DNA of 64,000 bases from Candidatus Tokpelaia hoelldoblerii (GCA_002005325.1 CP017315.1:1054001-1118000); one strand, 5' to 3'; positions 9,084 to 18,022 are shown, counted from the first letter of the stretch. The notes: a model not told the origin generated them from the sequence alone. Numbers and translations: made by a program.

Positions 9084-10514
9084 CTATTTTGATTTAAAAA
9101 TTGTTTTCAAAACCAGCAACAGCAAAATCCAGACAGGTATAACCAGAACCGACAGGCTCATATCCTGCACCCTGAATGGCAAAACCGGCATATCAAATCC
9201 GGCAGAACGGCTTAGAGCCGTCAGGCTGCCCTGTTCGGTAAATCCGGTCAGCACCATCATGGCAAGCAAAAACGCCAGAAACGCCAGACAGAGATAATTG
9301 GCAACAGGATAAAACGGCGCTTTGAAATAAAGCTTGTCCTCCCGCCCGCGATATGCACGGCGAAAACGCAAATGCACCAGCACAATCATCGCCCATGTCA
9401 TTGCTGCGGCAGCAGTCGCCACTGCCATAATGCGCATAAACGCCCCGTCGGGGACAAGATAATTGATAATGACAATCGTCAATGTGCAAAGAGAAGAGAA
9501 TAAAACGCCGGTATAAGGGATATGACTGCGGTTAAGCCGCATAAACAAACGCGGCGCGTTGCCCTGTTCGGCCAGACCGTAAAGCATGCGCCCATTGGAA
9601 TACATACCGCTGTTATAGACAGAAATTGTCGCTGTAAACACCACAATCTGAAACAGGATGGCGGCGGAACCAATACCGGTATTCTGGAAAATCGTCACAA
9701 AGGGGCTGTCATTTTTGACCAGCTGGTTCCATGGATTTAAAATCATGATCACTGTGATTGCGCCGATATAGAAAAATAAAATCCGCCACATGATCTGATT
9801 GACAGCGCGCGGCAGGCTTTTGCGCGGGTCTTTTGCCTCACCGGCGGTGATGCCGATAAGCTCTGTGCCGCCAAAGGAAAACATAATCACCACCAGCGCC
9901 AGAGCAATGCCTGTCAGCCCCATGGGGGCAAAGCCGCCATACGACCATAAATTGCTCAACGATACCTGAGCACCGCCGCCGCCCGTGGCAATCAGCCAGA
10001 CACCCAGCACAATCATGCCGATAACAGCCAGAATTTTAATCAGCGCAAACCAGAATTCAAACTCACCGAAAAACCGCACTGTCACAAGGTTTATTGCGGT
10101 AACGCCCAGCAGCACGGCAAGCGAGGTTTTCCATGGCTCCATGCCAAACCATTGCTGGAAAAACATACCGGCAGTTGTCAATTCCGCCATACTGACCAGA
10201 ATATACAGAAACCAGTAATTCCAGCCGGCAAAGAATCCGGCGAAATCACCCCAGTATTTATAGGAAAAATAGCTGAACGCACCGGAAACCGGTTCCTGTG
10301 TCGACATTTCCCCCAGCATGCGGATGATGAAATAAATAATACCGCCACCGATGATATAGGAAATAATCGTTGCCGGACCGGCAAGCTGGATAGCTTCATA
10401 AGAGCCCAGAAAAAGCCCGGTACCGACAGCACCGCCCAGCGCAATCATCTGAATATGACGATTGCTCAAGCTGCGCGCCAGCTTTTGCACTTTTCCGCCG
10501 GACTTTTCTTCCAT
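9084..10514 (-). CDS. APC superfamily amino acid permease (AAT family)
   Basis: The product has 476 residues and about twelve membrane helices. It starts with the AAT-family pattern LSNRHIQMIALGGAVGTGLF, which forms the unwound helix 1 of the substrate site. It continues with GEMSTQEPVSGAFSYFSYKY and FSFGGTELIGITAGEAKDPR, both typical of the CycA/GabP/AroP group of proton-coupled amino acid permeases. The helix 6 motif FGGTELIG is intact. It leads a likely three-gene set with the MHS symporter and M20 hydrolase. Which amino acid it carries is not decided by the sequence; D-serine/glycine/alanine or GABA types are the closest by appearance. Confidence 0.88.
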   Translation of the reverse strand: MEEKSGGKVQKLARSLSNRHIQMIALGGAVGTGLFLGSYEAIQLAGPATIISYIIGGGIIYFIIRMLGEMSTQEPVSGAFSYFSYKYWGDFAGFFAGWNYWFLYILVSMAELTTAGMFFQQWFGMEPWKTSLAVLLGVTAINLVTVRFFGEFEFWFALIKILAVIGMIVLGVWLIATGGGGAQVSLSNLWSYGGFAPMGLTGIALALVVIMFSFGGTELIGITAGEAKDPRKSLPRAVNQIMWRILFFYIGAITVIMILNPWNQLVKNDSPFVTIFQNTGIGSAAILFQIVVFTATISVYNSGMYSNGRMLYGLAEQGNAPRLFMRLNRSHIPYTGVLFSSLCTLTIVIINYLVPDGAFMRIMAVATAAAAMTWAMIVLVHLRFRRAYRGREDKLYFKAPFYPVANYLCLAFLAFLLAMMVLTGFTEQGSLTALSRSAGFDMPVLPFRVQDMSLSVLVIPVWILLLLVLKTIFKSK

Positions 10515-10613
10515 GCAAACAATACCGCTTTTATCAAGTGTTTCTGTTTATAAGAATCATATTTTCTGCCAAATAGCAATTGGCAAAATAATTCTCTCCC
10601 GCCTCGGCTTGCA

Positions 10614-11477
10614 TCATGATACCGGCGCGGACAGGCCAGCAAAATCAAACAGCTTCTTATCCAGCAAATGGCTGGGGCGGGCATTGGCCAAAGCCCGTAT
10701 CATCGTGTCCTTGCGCCCGGGCATACGCTTTTCAATATCGCTCAACATCATTTTCATGGCATTGCGCTGCAAGCCATCCTGACTGCCGCACAGATTGCAC
10801 GGAATAATCGGAAATTCCATATGAGTGGCGAATTTCGCCAGATCCTCTTCCGCCGCATAGACAAGCGGCCGCAGCACCAGCAAATCCCCTTCATCATTCA
10901 ACAATTTACCCGGCATAGATGCCAGCCGCCCGCCATGGAACAGGTTCATAAAAAAGGTTTCCAGCGCATCATCACGGTGATGGCCGAGCACCAGCGCCGA
11001 ACAGCCCTCTTCCCGCGCGATACGGTAAAGAATGCCGCGCCGCAGGCGTGAGCATAGCGAACAATAGGTCTGTGCTTCTGTCAGCTTGTCTGTCACCACC
11101 GAATAGGTATCCTGGTATTCAATCCGGTGGGCAATACCATAACGGTCAAGATAATCGGGCAGGATGTTTTTGGGAAAACCCGGCTGTCCCTGATCAAGAT
11201 TGCAGGCGACAAGGTCCACCGGCAACAGGCCACGCCATTTCAAATCAAGCAGCAATGCCAGCAGCCCATAGGAATCCTTGCCGCCGGAGAGCGCCACCAG
11301 CCAGCGGGTCCCGGGTTTTATCATGGCGAAATCATCCATGGCCTGCCGCATATGGCGCAGCAGGCGCTTGCGCAACTTGTTGAACTCCACTGTTGAAGGC
11401 GCATCTCGAAACATCGGATGGCAACCCTCTCCGTCAAGCGTGATATTTTCCGGCACGTCCTCTGTCATAGCCTTCAT
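10614..11477 (-). CDS. ttcA: tRNA 2-thiocytidine(32) synthetase TtcA
   Basis: This 287-residue enzyme thiolates cytidine 32 of some tRNAs. The N-terminal PP-loop for ATP is WLVALSGGKDSYGLL. Two cysteine pairs that hold the [4Fe-4S] cluster and handle sulfur are visible as TYCSLCSRLRRG and IIPCNLCGSQDG. The conserved LGHHRDDALETFFMNLFHGG block lies between them. The architecture matches TtcA rather than TilS or MnmA. It lies directly after the rpsD terminator and starts at 11477 (a second ATG at 11468 is possible). I see no strong ribosome site, so the exact start is uncertain. Confidence 0.93.
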   Translation of the reverse strand: MKAMTEDVPENITLDGEGCHPMFRDAPSTVEFNKLRKRLLRHMRQAMDDFAMIKPGTRWLVALSGGKDSYGLLALLLDLKWRGLLPVDLVACNLDQGQPGFPKNILPDYLDRYGIAHRIEYQDTYSVVTDKLTEAQTYCSLCSRLRRGILYRIAREEGCSALVLGHHRDDALETFFMNLFHGGRLASMPGKLLNDEGDLLVLRPLVYAAEEDLAKFATHMEFPIIPCNLCGSQDGLQRNAMKMMLSDIEKRMPGRKDTMIRALANARPSHLLDKKLFDFAGLSAPVS

Positions 11478-11489
11478 TTTCTATAAAAA

Positions 11490-11520
11490 CATAAAAATAA
11501 AGGGAGCCGAAGCTCCCTTT
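11490..11520 (-). terminator. intrinsic terminator of rpsD
   Basis: On the minus strand a perfect 9-bp stem, AAAGGGAGC (11520-11512) with GCTCCCTTT (11507-11499), closes a TTCG tetraloop and runs into ATTTTTATG. It is 24 bases past the rpsD stop. This is a strong textbook terminator. Confidence 0.85.
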
Positions 11521-11543
11521 CCTATCATCATGTAACCGGTAAA

Positions 11544-12161
11544 TCAGCGTGAATAGAACTCGACAACCAGATTCGGTTCCATCTGAACGGCATAAGGCAC
11601 ATCAGACAGCACAGGCACGCGGATATAGGTCGCCTTCATCTTGTTGTGGTCTGCCTCGATATAATCCGGCACATCACGCTCAGCCAGCTGAACAGCTTCA
11701 AGCACAATAACCAGCTGTTTGGACTTTTCACGCACTTCAACCACATCACCGGGCTTGCAGCGGTAAGACTGAATGTTGGTGCGGCGGCCGTTCACATTCA
11801 CATGGCCGTGGTTGATGAACTGACGGGCGGCAAAGATTGTCGGGACAAATTTTGCGCGGTAAACAACAGCATCAAGGCGGCTTTCCAGCAGGCCGATCAT
11901 GTTTTCGCCGGTATCGCCACGGCGGCGAACGGCTTCTTCATAGGTCTTGCGGAACTGTTTTTCAGAAACATCGCCGTAAAAACCTTTCAGCTTCTGCTTG
12001 GCGCGCAATTGCACACCATAGTCTGACAGCTTGCCCTTGCGACGCTGGCCATGCTGGCCCGGGCCATATTCACGGCGGTTCACCGGAGATTTCGGACGGC
12101 CCCAGATGTTTTCACCCATACGGCGGTCGATTTTATATTTCGCAGATTCGCGCTTGCTCAT
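11544..12161 (-). CDS. rpsD: 30S ribosomal protein S4
   Basis: The product has 205 residues, the normal S4 length. It has the N-terminal SKRESAKYKIDRRMGENIWG region and the S4 RNA-binding domain around residues 95-155, with RLDAVVYRAKFVPTIFAARQ and FINHGHVNVNGRRTNIQSYR. S4 binds 16S rRNA early in small-subunit assembly. As in other alphaproteobacteria it stands alone, outside the large ribosomal operons. A TAAGGAA site precedes the ATG. A hairpin lies in its leader at 12187-12202 and a terminator follows at 11490-11520. Confidence 0.97.
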   Translation of the reverse strand: MSKRESAKYKIDRRMGENIWGRPKSPVNRREYGPGQHGQRRKGKLSDYGVQLRAKQKLKGFYGDVSEKQFRKTYEEAVRRRGDTGENMIGLLESRLDAVVYRAKFVPTIFAARQFINHGHVNVNGRRTNIQSYRCKPGDVVEVREKSKQLVIVLEAVQLAERDVPDYIEADHNKMKATYIRVPVLSDVPYAVQMEPNLVVEFYSR

Positions 12162-12186
12162 CGCATTTCCTTACTTTTATATTGAT

Positions 12187-12202
12187 ACCGGCCAAAGCCG
12201 GT
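12187..12202 (-). promoter_or_regulatory. small hairpin in the rpsD 5' leader
   Basis: ACCGGC and GCCGGT form a perfect 6-bp stem around a 4-base loop, about 26 bases before the rpsD ATG on the minus strand. S4 is known to repress its own operon in other bacteria by binding a leader RNA, so a structured leader is plausible here. The element is too small to assign to any known S4 leader class. Confidence 0.3.
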
Positions 12203-12334
12203 GTTTGAGGAAACGCGCCCTCCTCTGCCCTCAAACTTCAAGGACTGACAGGATATTTGCCGCAACGTCAAGAGAGCCAATATCCACGGGACACGTTAAT
12301 AACGGCCGGTTTCTAAGGGATTATCGCTACAAAG

Positions 12335-13132
12335 TCAAGCATAAGCTTCATATTTAAAGCCGAATCCATGCAAAAGCCGTCTTGTAGCAAAATCCGCCTT
12401 GCCGGACGTGAAACCGGCAATATCAGCCAGCGGGTCAATTTCCCTGCCATCATCAGGAAGCAGTGAGCGCACGCGTCTGGCGATAGCCTCAGCCGGATCC
12501 AGCCAGTCCACCGGCCAAGGGGCAACCTTGCGCAACAGATTGATCAAAAACGGATAATGCGTGCAGGCAAGGACAACAATATCCGTACGCTGTTCCTTCT
12601 TTTCAACAAAGCAGGGGGCGATTTCCGCCGCCAACGCCGCCATATCCACCGGCTGGCCACGCAAATGCGCCTCGGCAAAGGCGGCAAGCTTCCGGCTGCC
12701 GACAAGGCGCACAAAGCACTGCCCGGCAAAAGACGTGACAAGGGCGCGCGTATAGGCACGTTTTACTGTACCGGGTGTTGCCAGCACGGCAATAACACCG
12801 CTGCCGGTTTGCTCCGCCGCCGGTTTGATCGCCGGAACCGTGCCGACAAACGGACAATCGGGGAAAGCGGCGCGCAAGTCATTAATCGCAAGAGTTGAAG
12901 CTGTATTACAGGCAACAACACAAAGCTGCGGCTTGTATTTTTTCAGCAGGTTTCCGAACAGTGCCAGCAAATGGGCACGCAACACTTCTTCTTTCCAGTC
13001 CCCATAAGGAAAACCCGCATCATCCGCCACATAGACAAAATGGCGCTCAGGCAGCAAAACCCGCATTTCCCGCAAGACGGACAGGCCGCCAATGCCGCTG
13101 TCAAAAACCAGAACGGGACGCGTTGTATTCAT
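12335..13132 (-). CDS. murI: glutamate racemase
   Basis: This 265-residue enzyme makes D-glutamate for peptidoglycan. The two catalytic cysteines are visible in VVACNTASTLAIN (about residue 75) and VVLACTHYPFLIN (about residue 190). The start has the family pattern VLVFDSGIGGLSVLREM, and the YVADDAGFPYG loop is where other members have DxxxxPYG. The length is normal. Its start overlaps the trmJ stop by four bases (ATGA), so it is likely translated from the same message. Confidence 0.94.
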   Translation of the reverse strand: MNTTRPVLVFDSGIGGLSVLREMRVLLPERHFVYVADDAGFPYGDWKEEVLRAHLLALFGNLLKKYKPQLCVVACNTASTLAINDLRAAFPDCPFVGTVPAIKPAAEQTGSGVIAVLATPGTVKRAYTRALVTSFAGQCFVRLVGSRKLAAFAEAHLRGQPVDMAALAAEIAPCFVEKKEQRTDIVVLACTHYPFLINLLRKVAPWPVDWLDPAEAIARRVRSLLPDDGREIDPLADIAGFTSGKADFATRRLLHGFGFKYEAYA

Positions 13133-13971
13133 GATTTTTTCTCCGCCCGGGTAGAAACAAGCCGTGTACGCGGTTCAGGCGCCCCCGAACCACGCGGAGC
13201 CCTGGGTGAAAAACGGTCAAGTGAAGAGACAATACCACGCAACAGTTTTATTTCCTCTTCACTGAAAGCGGCGCGTGTCAGCACCGCCCGCAAATTGCCA
13301 ACCATGACATCTTTCCGCTCCGGCGGGCGGAAATAACCGCGCACCTCCAGCGCCTCTTCTATCTGGTCAAAAAAGCCGTAAAGCGACTGTTTCGGCGCCT
13401 GCATCATCTGCGGCCCGCGAAACACCGTCTGCGTTTCTTCCCGCAAACCGGATTTCATCCACTCATAGGCCATCAGCAAGACAGCCTGCGCAATATTTAA
13501 CGAGGCAAAAGCCGGGTTTACCGGAAAGGTCACAATGGCATCAGCAAGCGAAACTTCCTCATTGGAAAGGCCGAAGCGCTCACGGCCAAAAAGAATTGCC
13601 GTCTTTTCACCGCCCTCTTCATGGGTGCGCAGATTTTGCGCCGCCTCCACCGCGCTCAACACCGGTTTGAAGCTGTACCGTTCACGCGCGGTTGTTGCCA
13701 CCACATAGCGGCAATCAGCCACGGCCTCATGCAAAGCGCCATAAACAACAGTTTTATTGATCACATGGTCAGCCTTGCTCGCCGCCGCATAAGCTTTTTC
13801 ACCGGGGAATGTTTCGCGCGGGTTGACCAGCCGCAACTCAGCCAGGCCAAAATTTGCCATTGCCCGCGCCACCATACCGATATTCTCCGGCAGTTGCGGT
13901 TCCACCAGAACAATCACCGGCCCCTGAGCAATCAAAGGGCGTTTTTTATCGGTTCCGGCCATTATTTCCAT
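13129..13971 (-). CDS. trmJ: TrmH/SpoU-family RNA methyltransferase, TrmJ-like
   Basis: This 280-residue SPOUT methyltransferase has the three knot motifs: LVEPQLPENIGMVARAMANF at the start, TAILFGRERFGLSNEEV in the middle, and FPVNPAFASLNIAQAVLLM toward the end of the catalytic domain. This pattern matches TrmJ (tRNA Cm32/Um32 methyltransferase) and its close relatives. A C-terminal helical region and a Pro/Arg-rich tail follow. It is coupled to murI by an ATGA overlap, the usual Rhizobiales pairing. Start codons at 13971 and 13962 are both possible. Confidence 0.88.
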   Translation of the reverse strand: MEIMAGTDKKRPLIAQGPVIVLVEPQLPENIGMVARAMANFGLAELRLVNPRETFPGEKAYAAASKADHVINKTVVYGALHEAVADCRYVVATTARERYSFKPVLSAVEAAQNLRTHEEGGEKTAILFGRERFGLSNEEVSLADAIVTFPVNPAFASLNIAQAVLLMAYEWMKSGLREETQTVFRGPQMMQAPKQSLYGFFDQIEEALEVRGYFRPPERKDVMVGNLRAVLTRAAFSEEEIKLLRGIVSSLDRFSPRAPRGSGAPEPRTRLVSTRAEKKS

Positions 13972-14138
13972 TCTTTTCCATCATGTCTCATACTTAACAG
14001 TTTATTACATATCCCTGACATTTTTGCCACAGTCATTTCTTTTCGCAATTTTGCCACAACTTATCTCTTTTACGCCCTATTGAAGCCGCGATTAACGCCG
14101 ATATATTTCCACACACATCATACTCAAGGCGTTATATC

Positions 14139-14255
14139 ATGAACAGCGAAACCAGAACAACAGTCACACTTTTTGCCATCGGATTTTTTGCCATTTTACT
14201 AGTTTTCAGCGGTAATCTGCGCTTCGACGATATTATCCGCTTTTTTGCCGGCTGA
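14139..14255 (+). CDS. possible 38-residue single-span membrane peptide
   Basis: The stretch between trmJ and sfsA holds an open frame that begins ATG at 14139 and ends TGA at 14253-14255. The predicted peptide has a short polar start (MNSETRTT), one hydrophobic span (VTLFAIGFFAILLVFSG) and a short tail ending FDDIIRFFAG. A weak AAGG lies about ten bases before the ATG. I do not recognise a family. The composition looks like a real one-span membrane peptide, but a frame this short can arise by chance. The rest of the 358-base gap is AT-rich upstream sequence and the sfsA leader, with nothing else that I can name. Confidence 0.35.
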   Translation: MNSETRTTVTLFAIGFFAILLVFSGNLRFDDIIRFFAG

Positions 14256-14329
14256 ATCCTGACAGGAGCGTTGACTTGCCAGGCAAATTTTGAATTGCGT
14301 TTTTCATCAGAGCCTAATAAGTTCTGGCC

Positions 14330-15031
14330 ATGTTTTTCACACCTTCCCTTATCCGCGCCAGCATGCTGCGCCGTTACAAACGTTTTCTGGCCGATGTCGT
14401 GCTGGAAGACGGCAGCGAGATCACCGTTTCCGTTCCCAATACCGGCTCCATGCTCGGACTTGTCCATGAAGGCGGCGAGGTCTGGCTCTCGCATTCCGAC
14501 AGCCCGACACGCAAATATCCCCACCGGCTGGAAATCGTCCACGCGCAGGATACCCTTGTCGGTGTCAACACGAGCCTGCCCAACCGTATTGCCGAAGAGG
14601 CCATCCGCGATAATCTCATCCCCGCCCTTGCCCCCTATATGACAGTTTTACGTGAGCAGCGTTATGGCGTCAATTCACGCATTGACCTGCTATTGCGCGG
14701 CCTGTCCCTGGCGGATGCTTATGTAGAAGTCAAAAATGTGCATTATATGCGCCATAACGGGCTGGCAGAATTTCCCGACACCGTCACAGCGCGTGGCGCA
14801 AAACACCTTGTCGAGCTTGGAAATGTGGTAAAATCGGGCAAACGTGGTATTATGCTGTTTGTCATCCAGCGCGAGGACTGCCACCAGATGAGCATTTGCC
14901 ACGACCTTGACCCGGAATACGGCCGTCAATTCGCCCTTGCGCGTAAATGCGGGGTTGAAGCTTACGCTATTAAATGTAAAATCAGCATGAACAGTATTAT
15001 CGCAACGGATATGGTACCTGTAAACGAATAA
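14330..15031 (+). CDS. sfsA: SfsA family protein (sugar fermentation stimulation protein homologue)
   Basis: The product has 233 residues and the whole SfsA pattern: LIRASMLRRYKRFLADVVLEDG at the start, then VPNTGSMLGL, the SRIDLLLRG and AYVEVKNVHYM segments, FPDTVTARGAKHLVEL, and FVIQREDCHQ. It was first described as a nucleic-acid-binding protein affecting maltose genes in E. coli. The fold contains a nuclease-like core (D...EVKNV), but a firm biochemical role is not established. It is followed after 11 bases by map, the usual neighbour in Rhizobiales. Confidence 0.93.
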   Translation: MFFTPSLIRASMLRRYKRFLADVVLEDGSEITVSVPNTGSMLGLVHEGGEVWLSHSDSPTRKYPHRLEIVHAQDTLVGVNTSLPNRIAEEAIRDNLIPALAPYMTVLREQRYGVNSRIDLLLRGLSLADAYVEVKNVHYMRHNGLAEFPDTVTARGAKHLVELGNVVKSGKRGIMLFVIQREDCHQMSICHDLDPEYGRQFALARKCGVEAYAIKCKISMNSIIATDMVPVNE

Positions 15032-15042
15032 ACGGAATACTC

Positions 15043-15867
15043 ATGGTTTCTTATATTGATTACAAACAAGCGCCTTTAAAATACACCGGGCAGATCCGCC
15101 TTTTTGATGAAGAAGCCTTTGCCGGCATGCGCAAGGTCTGCAACCTTGCCGCCTGCTGCCTTGATGCCCTTGCTGACATGATCAAGCCCGGCGTCACCAC
15201 CAACGAGATCGACCGCTTTGTGCTGGCTTTCGGCGCGCGTGAAGGCGCTCTGCCTGCTGATCTTAACTATCGCGGCTATACACATACCTGCTGCACCTCG
15301 ATCAATCATGTGGTCTGCCATGGCATACCGGATGACAAGCCACTGCGTGAGGGCGATATTATCAATGTTGATGTCACCTTCATTCTTGGCGGCTGGCATG
15401 GTGATTCCAGCCGGATGTATCCGGTCGGCACCATCAAGCGCGCGGCTGAGCGGCTGCTGGAAGTAACGCATGAAAGCCTGATGCGCAGTATTGAAGTTAT
15501 CAAGCCCGGTGTGCGCCTGGGTGCTGTCGGCGCCGCCATCCAGCGCTATGCGGAAGGCGAACGCTGTTCGGTTGTGCGTGATTTTTGCGGCCATGGTGTG
15601 GGGCAGTTGTTCCACGACACACCTAATGTGCTGCATTATGGCGAACCGGATGAAGGGCCGGAACTGCGTGAAGGCATGATTTTCACCATTGAGCCGATGA
15701 TCAATCTGGGAAAGCCCGGTGTCAAGGTTTTAAGCGACGGCTGGACAGCCGTCACCCGCGACCGTTCGCTGAGCGCCCAATATGAACATACGGTGGGCGT
15801 AACAGCAACAGGCTGCGAAATTTTCACGCTGTCGCCCAAAAATATCTTTTTCATACACAGTGCCTGA
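15043..15867 (+). CDS. map: type I methionine aminopeptidase
   Basis: This 274-residue enzyme removes the N-terminal methionine from new proteins. The five metal ligands can be placed in INVDVTFIL (Asp), the next Asp in GDSSRMYPVG, CGHGVGQLFHDTP (His), FTIEPMINLG (Glu) and AQYEHTVGVT (Glu). The length and the absence of a long insert mark it as type I. It lies in the sfsA-map-radC row of closely spaced plus-strand genes. Confidence 0.95.
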   Translation: MVSYIDYKQAPLKYTGQIRLFDEEAFAGMRKVCNLAACCLDALADMIKPGVTTNEIDRFVLAFGAREGALPADLNYRGYTHTCCTSINHVVCHGIPDDKPLREGDIINVDVTFILGGWHGDSSRMYPVGTIKRAAERLLEVTHESLMRSIEVIKPGVRLGAVGAAIQRYAEGERCSVVRDFCGHGVGQLFHDTPNVLHYGEPDEGPELREGMIFTIEPMINLGKPGVKVLSDGWTAVTRDRSLSAQYEHTVGVTATGCEIFTLSPKNIFFIHSA

Positions 15868-15896
15868 AGTCAAAAAATTGATGGGGATAAAGGCAT

Positions 15897-16781
15897 ATGG
15901 ATACAGATAAACCAAAGACAGAATCTTTCAGGGAACAGGTGCTTTTTCGCCTTGAACAGGAACTGGCCAGGCACGGCCGGCCATCTGCCCCGATGACAGA
16001 ACAACCCGCGCGGGAAACAGAACCGGTAGCCGCGCCGGTTGCCCCTCCCGCTTCCATACTTGCAATAAAAGCTGAGCAGCAAGACAAACCAGCGGCAGAG
16101 GTTAAAATAAAACCGCATTATACCGGCCATAGAGAACGCTTGCGCCAACGGTTTTCTGATCATGGTGAAGCGGCTTTTGCCGATTACGAATTGCTGGAGC
16201 TTCTGCTGTTCCGCTCTGTCCCGCGGGCGGACACCAAACCGCTGGCCAAGGCATTGCTTGGCCGCTTTGGTTCATTTGCTGATGTACTGGGTGCAGACAT
16301 TCACCACTTGCAGGAGGTATCCGGTTGCGGGCCTGCTGTCGCCACGGATTTGAAAATCATTGCCGCGGCCGCGATCCGCATGGCCAAGGGCAAATTGCAC
16401 AAGCGCACAGTTTTCGCCTCGTGGGAAGAGATACTTGCCTATTGCAAGCTGGTCATGACGCACGAAACACGCGAGCAATTCCGTATCCTGTTTCTGGACA
16501 AGAAAAACCAGCTTATCAAAGATGAAATTGTCCAGCATGGCACGATTGACCACATACCGGTTTATCCGAGGGAAGTGATAAACCGCGCCAATCAGCTTGG
16601 CGCTGCCGCACTCATCCTGGTGCACAATCACCCTTCCGGCGACCCGAATCCGTCAAATCAGGATATCGTCATGACCATGAAACTAAAAGCCATAGGAAAA
16701 GAACTGGATATTATCATTCAGGATCATATTATTATCGGGCGTGACAGATATTACAGCTTCCGTCATGAAAACCTTTTGTAA
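15897..16781 (+). CDS. radC: RadC family JAB-domain protein
   Basis: This 294-residue protein has a variable N-terminal part of about 85 residues rich in Pro, Ala and Glu. A helix-hairpin-helix region follows (GHRERLRQRFSDHG, LLELLLFRSVPRADTKPLAK, EVSGCGPAVATDLK). The JAB/MPN metal site is at the end, with VHNHPSGDPNPSNQD as the His-x-His...Asp motif. RadC was named for DNA repair, but that role is disputed and its true activity is unsettled. A terminator-like hairpin follows at 16794-16816. Confidence 0.92.
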   Translation: MDTDKPKTESFREQVLFRLEQELARHGRPSAPMTEQPARETEPVAAPVAPPASILAIKAEQQDKPAAEVKIKPHYTGHRERLRQRFSDHGEAAFADYELLELLLFRSVPRADTKPLAKALLGRFGSFADVLGADIHHLQEVSGCGPAVATDLKIIAAAAIRMAKGKLHKRTVFASWEEILAYCKLVMTHETREQFRILFLDKKNQLIKDEIVQHGTIDHIPVYPREVINRANQLGAAALILVHNHPSGDPNPSNQDIVMTMKLKAIGKELDIIIQDHIIIGRDRYYSFRHENLL

Positions 16782-16793
16782 TCTTAAAATGAA

Positions 16794-16816
16794 AAAGCCC
16801 GCTTTGCGCGGGCTTT
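16794..16816. terminator. bidirectional terminator between radC and the DUF3126 gene
   Basis: AAAGCCCGC (16794-16802) and GCGGGCTTT (16808-16816) form a 9-bp stem with a 5-base loop. On the minus strand it continues into TTTCATTTT, so it serves the minus-strand DUF3126 gene best. On the plus strand the T run is short but it can also end radC. Confidence 0.75.
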
Positions 16817-16849
16817 CCAACAATTTGAGATATACTCTTAAATCAACGC

Positions 16850-17056
16850 TTAAAGATCAATATCCAGTATCGCCATAGAGAAGTTATAGGAAAGCTCGCC
16901 CTCGTCCTCATCACGGTAAATAATACCCAGAAACTCATCTCCCAGATAAAGTTCACACGAATCATCCTTGCGCGGACGGGCTTTCACTGCAAGCGCAGCG
17001 TTTTCAAAAGTACGTTTAAAATAAGCATCCAGTTTTTTGATTTCTTCCGGTTTCAC
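16850..17056 (-). CDS. DUF3126 family protein
   Basis: This small acidic protein of 68 residues starts MKPEEIKKLDAYFKRTFEN and has a beta-rich core (ALAVKARPRKDDSCELYLG, then EFLGIIYRDEDEGELSYNF). It matches the alphaproteobacterial DUF3126 family as I know it, for which no function is established. It lies downstream of cysE on the same strand, a conserved placement in related genomes, and has its own terminator. No catalytic residues can be proposed. Confidence 0.8.
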   Translation of the reverse strand: MKPEEIKKLDAYFKRTFENAALAVKARPRKDDSCELYLGDEFLGIIYRDEDEGELSYNFSMAILDIDL

Positions 17057-17171
17057 CCGAATCTCCTGATTTTGTTATACAATCGTTTCTTTATACACCT
17101 GTTTTCAACCGGCACTTACCCTTTTTAAAAATTAGGGCAAAAGCCTAGTTCTGTAAAGGTGTACCGCTTTT

Positions 17172-17999
17172 TTAAATCCCCTCGCCCTGCGCGAAGGTCT
17201 GATCCATATTACGTGCCGGCTCACGAGAGCCCGCCTTGCCGATAATTTGTGCCGGTACACCGGCAACCGTCACGCCTTCCGGCACCGGTTTCAACACCAC
17301 CGAACCTGCAGCGATTTTGGAACAGGCGCCAACTTCGATATTGCCGAGAATCTTGGCGCCGGCGCCGATCAAAACGCCATGGCGGATTTTCGGATGACGG
17401 TCTCTTTCCGCCTTGCCGGTCCCTCCCAGCGTCACTCCGTGCAATATGGAAACATTGTCTTCCATCACTGCTGTTTCACCAACAACCAGCCCCGTTGCAT
17501 GGTCAAGAAATATCCCCGAACCGACACGCGCCGCCGGATGGATATCAGTCTGAAACACGGTGGAAGACCGGCTTTGCAGATAATAGGCAAAATCCGTCCT
17601 GCCCTGTCGCCAGCAGGCATGCGCAATACGGTGCGTCTGGATGGCATGGAAGCCTTTCAGATACAAAAGCGGGTCAAGCAGGCGATGTGAAGCGGGATCA
17701 CGTTCGACAACCGCGACAATATCGGCATACAAGCACTCCGGCCAATTTACAATCTCCGTTGTCGTTTCAAGCAGAGTATTGTGCAGGACATCACGGTCAA
17801 TGTCACCATAATATAACCGGTCGGTCAGACGGGCAATCACCGCCTGCTCCAGATTATCATGGTTGAGCACACAGGAACGCAAAAAGCCGCCCATAATATT
17901 GTCCGTGGCGAAAGCCTGTTCCGCCTCGGCATAAATCTGTTGCCACAGAACATCATGTGTTTTTTTCTGTTTCTTATTCAGCTTTGCAAGAGCAGACAT
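17172..17999 (-). CDS. cysE: serine O-acetyltransferase
   Basis: This 275-residue enzyme makes O-acetylserine for cysteine synthesis. It has the helical N-terminal domain and the left-handed beta-helix with hexapeptide repeats, including the active-site His in HRIAHACWRQGR and in FLDHATGLVVGE, and the GGTGKAERDRHPKI loop. The C-terminal tail seen in feedback-inhibited forms is present. The ATG at 17999 follows GAGGAACAGCA. The upstream frame opening at 18026 would overlap the preceding alpha/beta hydrolase and is less likely. Confidence 0.94.
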   Translation of the reverse strand: MSALAKLNKKQKKTHDVLWQQIYAEAEQAFATDNIMGGFLRSCVLNHDNLEQAVIARLTDRLYYGDIDRDVLHNTLLETTTEIVNWPECLYADIVAVVERDPASHRLLDPLLYLKGFHAIQTHRIAHACWRQGRTDFAYYLQSRSSTVFQTDIHPAARVGSGIFLDHATGLVVGETAVMEDNVSILHGVTLGGTGKAERDRHPKIRHGVLIGAGAKILGNIEVGACSKIAAGSVVLKPVPEGVTVAGVPAQIIGKAGSREPARNMDQTFAQGEGI

Positions 18000-18022
18000 T
18001 GCTGTTCCTCTTTGATTGATCG

